Positions 5,922 to 10,082 of a stretch of DNA of 10,082 nt are shown here, one piece after another (position 1 is the first letter of the stretch; each line of letters begins with the position of its first letter). The stretch comes from Prevotella sp. GTDB lineage: Bacteria > Bacteroidota > Bacteroidia > Bacteroidales > Bacteroidaceae. Made by a program: the position numbers and the translations under genes. The notes beneath the pieces are model-generated. The model was not told the origin of the DNA and made no database searches. It saw only the letters and a list, made by a program, of their open reading frames with translations. The DNA is taken from positions 1-10,082 of the forward strand of contig JAFLSH010000101.1 in NCBI GenBank assembly GCA_022511055.1. Reading direction: 5' to 3'.

Positions 5922-7121
5922 TCAGTTGGTCTTGTTGGGGTATGCCTCCAGTGCCTTCTGCAACACCACGAGTGCCCGCTCCAGGTCCTGTTTCTTCAGC
6001 ACGTAGGCTATGCGCACCTGGTCTATGCCTGCGCCGGGGGTGGTGTAGAAGCCTGCTGCCGGTGCCATCATCACCGTCTCGCCCTCGTAGTTGAACTCCT
6101 CCAGACACCAGCGGCAGAACTCCTCGGCCGAGTCGACCGGCAGCTTGGCCACGGTGTAGAATGCACCCATGGGAATGGGCGAGTAGACACCGGGAATGCG
6201 GTTCAGGCCGTCAATCAGGCACTTGCGCCGCTCCACATATTCGTCATACACGTCGCGCATGTACTCCTCTGGCACGTCGAGTGAGGCTTCGGCCACAATC
6301 TGGCCGATGAGCGGCGGAGACAGTCGCGCCTGGCAGAATTTCATCACGGCCTTGCGCACTTCCTGATTCTTGGTGATAAGCGCGCCGATGCGTATGCCGC
6401 ACTCGGAATACCGCTTCGACACGGAGTCTATCAGTATCACGTTCTGCTCAATGCCTTCCAGATGGCAGGCAGAGATATAGGGCGAGCCGGTGTAGATGTA
6501 TTCGCGGTACACCTCGTCTGAAAACAGGTAGAGGTCGTACTTCTTCACCAGGTCGCGTATCTGGTTCATCTCGCGCCGCGTGTACAGGTAGCCTGTCGGG
6601 TTGTTCGGGTTGCAAATCATGATAGCCCGGGTGCGCTCGTTGATAAGCTCCTCGAACTTCTCCACCTTCGGCAGCGAGAATCCTTCTTCTATGGTGGTGG
6701 CAATGGTGCGTATCTTCGCACCGGCCGAGATGGCAAAGGCCATGTAGTTGGCGTAGGCCGGCTCAGGCACGATAATCTCGTCGCCCGGATTGAGGCATGA
6801 CAGAAAGGCAAAGAGTACCGCCTCGCTACCGCCAGAAGTGATGATAATGTCGTCGGCCGTTACCTGAATGTTGTACTTCGCGTAGTAGCTGACCAGCTTT
6901 TCGCGGTAGCTCAGGTAGCCCTGCGAGGGTGAATACTCCAGTATGTTGCGGTCTATCTGCTTCAGCGCATTCAGGCCCACCTGAGGCGTGGGCAGGTCGG
7001 GCTGTCCGATGTTCAGATGGTAGACCTTTGTGCCGCGCTTCTTGGCGGCAGCGGCCAGTGGTGCGAGCTTCCTGATGGGAGACTCGGGCATTTCCAGTCC
7101 GCGAACAGATATTTCTGGCAT
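5922..7121 (-). CDS. Class I/II PLP-dependent aminotransferase
   Basis: This 399-residue protein is a complete fold-type I aminotransferase of the aspartate/aromatic group. Visible features are GQPD at 39-42, SGGSEA from 96 (cofactor phosphate loop), NPNNPTG at 171-177, SDEVY at 201-205 with Asp202 for the pyridine nitrogen, SVSKRYSECGIRIG from 233 with Lys236 as the Schiff-base lysine, and Arg370 for the substrate carboxylate. It would transfer amino groups between an amino acid and a 2-oxo acid in the cytoplasm; the exact pair cannot be read from the sequence. The lysine context SKRYSECGIR differs from the usual SKTFSxTGxR, hinting at a Bacteroidetes subfamily. It heads the - strand unit, with its own promoter in 7122-7192, and the permease gene follows after 30 bp. 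The ATG at 7121 agrees with the promoter and with the family's N-terminus. Confidence 0.9.
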   Translation of the reverse strand: MPEISVRGLEMPESPIRKLAPLAAAAKKRGTKVYHLNIGQPDLPTPQVGLNALKQIDRNILEYSPSQGYLSYREKLVSYYAKYNIQVTADDIIITSGGSEAVLFAFLSCLNPGDEIIVPEPAYANYMAFAISAGAKIRTIATTIEEGFSLPKVEKFEELINERTRAIMICNPNNPTGYLYTRREMNQIRDLVKKYDLYLFSDEVYREYIYTGSPYISACHLEGIEQNVILIDSVSKRYSECGIRIGALITKNQEVRKAVMKFCQARLSPPLIGQIVAEASLDVPEEYMRDVYDEYVERRKCLIDGLNRIPGVYSPIPMGAFYTVAKLPVDSAEEFCRWCLEEFNYEGETVMMAPAAGFYTTPGAGIDQVRIAYVLKKQDLERALVVLQKALEAYPNKTN

Positions 7122-7153
7122 CTTTTTTCTGCTTAATTCTATTAAATCAGGTG

Positions 7154-7185
7154 CAAAGGTAATACTTTAAAATGAAATAATGAAA
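7154..7185 (-). promoter_or_regulatory. Promoter of the aminotransferase gene
   Basis: On the - strand TACCTTTG (7161-7154) is a perfect TAnnTTTG -7 element; TTTC about 20 bp upstream (7185-7182) is a weak -33. The 13 bases ATTACCTTTGCAC here (7164-7152) are identical to those at the synthetase promoter (4606-4594). Transcription would begin near 7147 with a leader of about 25 nt. Confidence 0.7.
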
Positions 7186-7191
7186 GAAAAA

Positions 7192-7229
7192 TTTGCGTTT
7201 TTCAGATTTATTGCGTACTTTTGCGCAAT
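7192..7229 (+). promoter_or_regulatory. Promoter of the pseudokinase operon with a palindrome around its -7 box
   Basis: TTTG (7192-7195), a 20-bp spacer and TACTTTTG (7216-7223) form a textbook Bacteroidetes promoter. ATTGCG (7210-7215) and CGCAAT (7224-7229) are perfect inverted copies that abut the -7 box on both sides, a plausible operator or RNA-polymerase-occluding site. Transcription should begin near 7230, so the gene start must be downstream at 7253; a TTG at 7193, inside the -33 box, extends the frame only by chance. Confidence 0.8.
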
Positions 7230-7252
7230 TAAAATCAAAAAATGACTGCAAG

Positions 7253-8632
7253 ATGAACTATGAAGAATTGCTGGAATCGCGCAACGGCGCTGCCATGAAC
7301 AAAGAGCAGCTGCCTTTTGGCATGCTATATAAGAAGGTGGTCGATGGCAAGTATGTCAACACGCTTGACCTCCGCCACGAACTGTCAGACAGCCTCGTCT
7401 TCTGCGAAGCCCTCGTCGGCGAGAGCAAGCAGAATGCCGAATTGCGCCACCAGCGCCAGATTCACTTCACCGTCGATGCTGACTCGGCGGGTATTTACGG
7501 TATCACACTGGAACGGGGCAACTACCGCACCTTCCAGCATCTGCTTGAAGAGAATCCCGCTATCGTGGCACAGAAGAACTTCGTCAACGATACCATTGCC
7601 AGCCTGCTGGAGTTTGCTACGGAGCTGCACAACCAGGGTGTCTGCCATGTCTGCTATGCGCCCAACAACGTGCTGGCGCGCAAGTCAGACAATGCGGCCA
7701 TGCTGCTGTTCCACGGCTCGGCTTACCAGGCCGTGCGCGACCAGGGCATGCTCTATCAGGGCTGCGAAGACTACGTGGCTCCTGAGGTGCTTGAGGAAGG
7801 CACCATCACCGAGCGCGCCGACATCTATTCCATCGGCCGTTTCATTGAGTTCCTCTTCCGCGATGGCTCCATGCCCACTGATTTGAAGGCCGTGGTCAAA
7901 AAGGCTACGCAGGCCGACCCGGAAAAGCGCTATGCCTCGGCGGCAGACATGCTCGGCGCCATCAATAGCCGGCGCAACATGCGCCGCAGCCTGCTCACCC
8001 TCGGCGGAGCCCTGGCGGTGGCGGCCATCGTCTTCGGTCTTTACTTCGCCATTGTGCCTGAGAATCAAGACATAGAGTTCGTGCCGCTGCCCGAGAAGTC
8101 AGCCAGTGAAGACCCCTTTAGCGATGAGTTCGACTTGTCTACCCTTACGCCGCAGTTGGGCGATACGGTCATGACCGAGACCGATGCCCGCAAGATGAAG
8201 GAATATGAGGCCAAGGCCGAGCAAATCTTCCGCAAGCGCTACGCAGAGGAAGCCGAGCGGGTGCTGTCGAACATATACAACAAAGAGAACATGAGCGCTA
8301 CGGAGAAAGAGTTCCTGACCACCAGTTCATCGGTCATGGAAGAGCTGGTCAATGCGCAGACCCGGCTGGGCAATGATGCCGGTCTGAGCGATGCTCGCAG
8401 CCAGAGCATAGCCACGGAAATCATCGAGCGCGTGTCAAACCGCATGAAGGCCGACATGAATGCCAAGGCCAAAGCGCAGTCAGAAGAGAAATCGCAGGCC
8501 AAGCCCATCATTGAGGCGCGCCCCTCTGCCGCAGAGCAGCTGAATCAGATTCGCTCGGCCATGAAGCAGGAGAGTACGCCCGCCAACAGCCACCCCGATA
8601 CTGAAAACAAAAATACACCCAATAAAGAATAA
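7253..8632 (+). CDS. Membrane-anchored protein pseudokinase
   Basis: From ATG 7253 this is a 459-residue protein. Residues about 20-240 resemble a Ser/Thr kinase fold in the C-lobe: YVAPEVL at 174-180 (APE motif), ADIYSIGRFIEFLF from 189 (DxYSxG) and DPEKRYASAADML from 222. The catalytic parts are lost: the HRDLKPxN loop reads HVCYAPNN (132-139), with Cys for the catalytic Asp and Ala for Lys, DFG reads FHG (153-155), and no glycine-rich loop is seen. It is therefore probably a pseudokinase that binds or regulates rather than phosphorylates. A basic RRNMRRS precedes one membrane helix (about 246-268); the remaining 190 residues, predicted outside the inner membrane, are charged and helical, and probably coiled-coil at 310-440, with a polar tail. 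It heads an operon in which the DUF4494 gene overlaps its stop by 1 nt. Start choice rests on the promoter at 7192-7223. Ligand and partner are unknown. Confidence 0.82.
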   Translation: MNYEELLESRNGAAMNKEQLPFGMLYKKVVDGKYVNTLDLRHELSDSLVFCEALVGESKQNAELRHQRQIHFTVDADSAGIYGITLERGNYRTFQHLLEENPAIVAQKNFVNDTIASLLEFATELHNQGVCHVCYAPNNVLARKSDNAAMLLFHGSAYQAVRDQGMLYQGCEDYVAPEVLEEGTITERADIYSIGRFIEFLFRDGSMPTDLKAVVKKATQADPEKRYASAADMLGAINSRRNMRRSLLTLGGALAVAAIVFGLYFAIVPENQDIEFVPLPEKSASEDPFSDEFDLSTLTPQLGDTVMTETDARKMKEYEAKAEQIFRKRYAEEAERVLSNIYNKENMSATEKEFLTTSSSVMEELVNAQTRLGNDAGLSDARSQSIATEIIERVSNRMKADMNAKAKAQSEEKSQAKPIIEARPSAAEQLNQIRSAMKQESTPANSHPDTENKNTPNKE

Positions 8633-9114
8633 TGAGATCAAGAACAGCCCTCTGGTTTGAATGTAAAATCCAGTACGAGAAGACCGTGGAAGATGGCCTT
8701 CAGAAGAAAGTCACGGAAGCCTACACCGTCGATGCGCTCTCGTTCACTGAGGCCGAGCAGCGCATCACGGAGGAATTGTCGAGCTACATCAGTGGCCAGT
8801 TTGACATCAAGGACATCAAGATAGCCCCCTATAAGGAGATTTTCTTTGCCGATGAGGACTCGGCCGACCGCTGGTACAAGGTCAAGCTGCAGTTCATCAC
8901 GATTGACGAGAAGACCGAGAAGGAAAAGCGTTCCAATGTCAACTATCTGGTGAACGCCGGCACTCTCAACGGAGCCGTCAAGAACATTGACGAGGCGATG
9001 GGTGGCACAATGATTGACTACGTGATTGCCGCCGTCAGTGAGACATCGCTCATGGATGTCTTTGAATACAACAAGAAAACCGAGCAGAACGACAAACCCG
9101 AGTTCGAGCAGTAA
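8632..9114 (+). CDS. DUF4494 family protein
   Basis: This 160-residue protein matches, from memory, the Bacteroidetes family DUF4494, which has no known function. It begins with WFECKIQYEKTVEDGLQKKV and alternates strands and helices through about residue 130 (YTVDALSFTEAEQRITEEL, then WYKVKLQFITIDEKTEKEKR), ending in a polar tail. No signal peptide, membrane helix or catalytic motif is visible, so it is likely a small cytoplasmic alpha/beta protein. The start ATG overlaps the pseudokinase stop (TAATG at 8630-8634), and its own stop overlaps the YggS start in the same way, so translation of the three genes is probably coupled at fixed ratios. That arrangement suggests a shared process or complex, but the sequence gives no direct evidence of one. 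Confidence 0.85.
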   Translation: MRSRTALWFECKIQYEKTVEDGLQKKVTEAYTVDALSFTEAEQRITEELSSYISGQFDIKDIKIAPYKEIFFADEDSADRWYKVKLQFITIDEKTEKEKRSNVNYLVNAGTLNGAVKNIDEAMGGTMIDYVIAAVSETSLMDVFEYNKKTEQNDKPEFEQ

Positions 9115-9788
9115 TGGACTACAATGTCAGCCAGCAGCTGCGCCGCGTAGTTGACACTCTGCCGCAGGGTGTCAGGCTCGTTGCCGTCAGCAAGTACCAT
9201 CCCGCCGATTACATCATGGCGGCCTACGCCGAAGGGCAGCGGATTTTCGGCGAGAGCCACGAGCAGGAGCTGCGCCTGAAGCACGCCCAGCTGCCTGCCG
9301 ACATTGAGTGGCACTTTGTAGGCCATTTGCAGACCAACAAAGTCAAGTACATCGCGCCCTATATCAGCATGATTGAGGCCGTCGACTCCCTCCGTCTGCT
9401 CAGGGAAATCGACAGGCAGGCCGCCAAATGCGGTCGCACCATCGATGTGCTGCTCGAGCTGCACATAGCCGAGGAGACCACCAAGTATGGCCTGACCCCT
9501 GCCGACCTGCATCTGCTGCTCAGCGGCGGCGAGTGGCGCCAGCTTGCTCATGTGCGCATCTGCGGCCTGATGATGATGGCCTCCAACGTCGATGATGAGG
9601 TGCAGATAGCCCGCGAGTTCGACCAGGCCGCCGCTCTGTTTGCTGAGGTCAAGGAGCGTTACTTTTCCGATGCCCCCTGGTTTTGCGAGCGTTCATGGGG
9701 CATGAGCGATGATTATCCCATAGCCGTTGCCCACGGCTCAACCATGGTGCGCATTGGCACGACCATCTTCGGCCCCCGTGTCTACTGA
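9114..9788 (+). CDS. yggS: YggS/PROSC-family PLP homeostasis protein
   Basis: This 224-residue protein is a complete YggS (PLPBP) homologue, a single-domain fold-type III barrel that binds pyridoxal 5'-phosphate and helps keep free PLP and some amino-acid pools in balance; no enzyme activity is established for the family. Visible motifs are VAVSKYHP (24-31, PLP lysine 27), FGESHEQEL in place of the common FGENYVQE, WHFVGHLQTNK (64-74), GLMMMAS, and a C-terminal GMSDDYPIAVAHGSTMVRIG with IFGPR that forms the cofactor phosphate pocket. Length is normal. The ATG overlaps the DUF4494 stop by 1 nt, so it is the third gene of the pseudokinase operon; nothing follows it in the window. A PLP-dependent aminotransferase gene begins the divergent unit, which may be coincidence. 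Confidence 0.93.
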   Translation: MDYNVSQQLRRVVDTLPQGVRLVAVSKYHPADYIMAAYAEGQRIFGESHEQELRLKHAQLPADIEWHFVGHLQTNKVKYIAPYISMIEAVDSLRLLREIDRQAAKCGRTIDVLLELHIAEETTKYGLTPADLHLLLSGGEWRQLAHVRICGLMMMASNVDDEVQIAREFDQAAALFAEVKERYFSDAPWFCERSWGMSDDYPIAVAHGSTMVRIGTTIFGPRVY

Positions 9789-9818
9789 CACCGACTAACT
9801 TTTTGGAAAAAGTGTCCA

Positions 9819-9901
9819 ACTATACATAAATTCGTATAACTAATTGGAACATAAAGTGTTATGGTATGTATAGTAGTCATTCCGCCTCCCTCAACTATAC
9901 A
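9819..9901. repeat. Three ACTATACA motifs in alternating orientation
   Basis: ACTATACATA (9819-9828) is the exact reverse complement of TATGTATAGT (9865-9874), which in turn pairs through TGTATAGT (9867-9874) with ACTATACA (9894-9901). The middle copy can therefore pair with either neighbour, giving two mutually exclusive stems. This could be an operator cluster or an alternative RNA structure in the YggS 3' region. Confidence 0.7.
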
Positions 9902-10005
9902 CGATTTTAACTAAATTCATGTGATTTTGTACACTTTAGGATTCCTGTTTCTGGTTGGGAATTACGCCTCCCAGTTTGACAAGACTGGTGGTCAAGATGA
10001 GGGTG

Positions 10006-10032
10006 GGTTTAGTAGGGGAGAGGTTTAGTAGG
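10006..10032. repeat. GGTTTAGTAGG direct repeat
   Basis: GGTTTAGTAGG occurs at 10006-10016 and 10022-10032, a 16-nt period, with a looser related stretch continuing to about 10047. It sits just before the palindrome at 10060, as the 9-nt repeats sit before the array at 1018. Confidence 0.7.
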
Positions 10033-10059
10033 TAAAGTTGGTAGTGGAAAAGTCAAAAA

Positions 10060-10082
10060 ACTCATGGAGTTTTGGAAAATAC
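10060..10082. repeat. First unit of a second 21-nt-period palindrome array, cut by the window edge
   Basis: ACTCATGGAGT at 10060-10070 is identical to the unit at 1102-1112, with similar A-rich flank before and T-rich flank after. The next unit would be expected at 10081, and the last two bases of the window are AC, as predicted. Whether a full array follows cannot be seen. Confidence 0.6.

Larger units (their letters stand above)
9789..10082. other. Repeat-rich non-coding region at the right edge
   Basis: No credible gene is visible in these 294 bp. Just after the YggS stop there is a weak stem, ACTTTTT (9798-9804) with AAAAAGT (9807-9813), without a following T-tract. Three ACTATACA-type motifs follow in mixed orientation, then ATTCCGCCTCCC (9879-9890) echoed by ATTACGCCTCCC (9961-9972), a GT-rich tandem repeat (10006-10032), and one palindrome of the 21-nt family (10060-10070). 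The order of short motifs resembles that in 784-1154, including GTATAGTAG at both 791-799 and 9868-9876. Confidence 0.8.

Noticed and set aside
7193..7252. A 20-codon N-terminal extension of the pseudokinase from a TTG codon
   Set aside because: The TTG lies inside the -33 box of a strong promoter and upstream of the expected transcription start, so it cannot be translated from that transcript.
9798..9816. A terminator directly after yggS
   Set aside because: ACTTTTT/AAAAAGT has a 2-nt loop and no U-run follows; competing stems (GACAC/GTGTC, TTGGA/TCCAA) are equally weak.

Overview
The window looks like chromosomal DNA from a Bacteroidales bacterium, most likely Prevotella in the broad sense. 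Three things support this: promoters of the Bacteroidetes type (TTG or TTTG, about 20 bp, then TAnnTTTG), almost no Shine-Dalgarno sequences, and protein families typical of that group (DUF4494, FtsX-type LolC/E permease, paired acyl-CoA synthetases). The genes are moderately GC-rich; the two non-coding stretches are full of repeats. The genus is an inference, because there is no rRNA or other marker here.

Layout. Positions 1-87 are the 3' end of lepA (elongation factor 4). A Crp/Fnr-type regulator follows on the + strand (139-738). A 494-bp convergent gap (739-1232) holds most of the unusual structure: a perfect 28-bp inverted repeat whose G-rich arm fits a G-quadruplex pattern, outer inverted arms with alternating CG tracts, four 9-nt tandem repeats, and seven small palindromes at an exact 21-nt period. 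The last two palindromes form a 16-bp hairpin suited to end transcription from both sides.

From 7121 down to 1233 the - strand carries a PLP aminotransferase, a LolC/E-type permease and, behind its own promoter, two tandem paralogous AMP-forming acyl-CoA synthetases. From 7253 the + strand carries a tightly coupled three-gene operon: a membrane-anchored pseudokinase, a DUF4494 protein and the PLP-homeostasis protein YggS, each junction being a 1-nt TAATG overlap. The two blocks diverge from back-to-back promoters in 7122-7252.

The last 294 bp (9789-10082) are again non-coding. They contain ACTATACA-type inverted motifs, a GT-rich repeat, and one unit of the same palindrome family seen at 1018-1154, cut by the window edge.

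How the genes work together. The synthetase pair probably activates fatty acids, either imported or released by lipid turnover; the permease probably belongs to a lipoprotein-release ABC complex. The pseudokinase operon ends in a PLP-homeostasis gene, and the divergent block begins with a PLP enzyme, but a functional link between them is only speculation. The strongest candidates for something undescribed are the structured repeat element at 784-1157 with its relative at the right end, and the pseudokinase/DUF4494/YggS operon.
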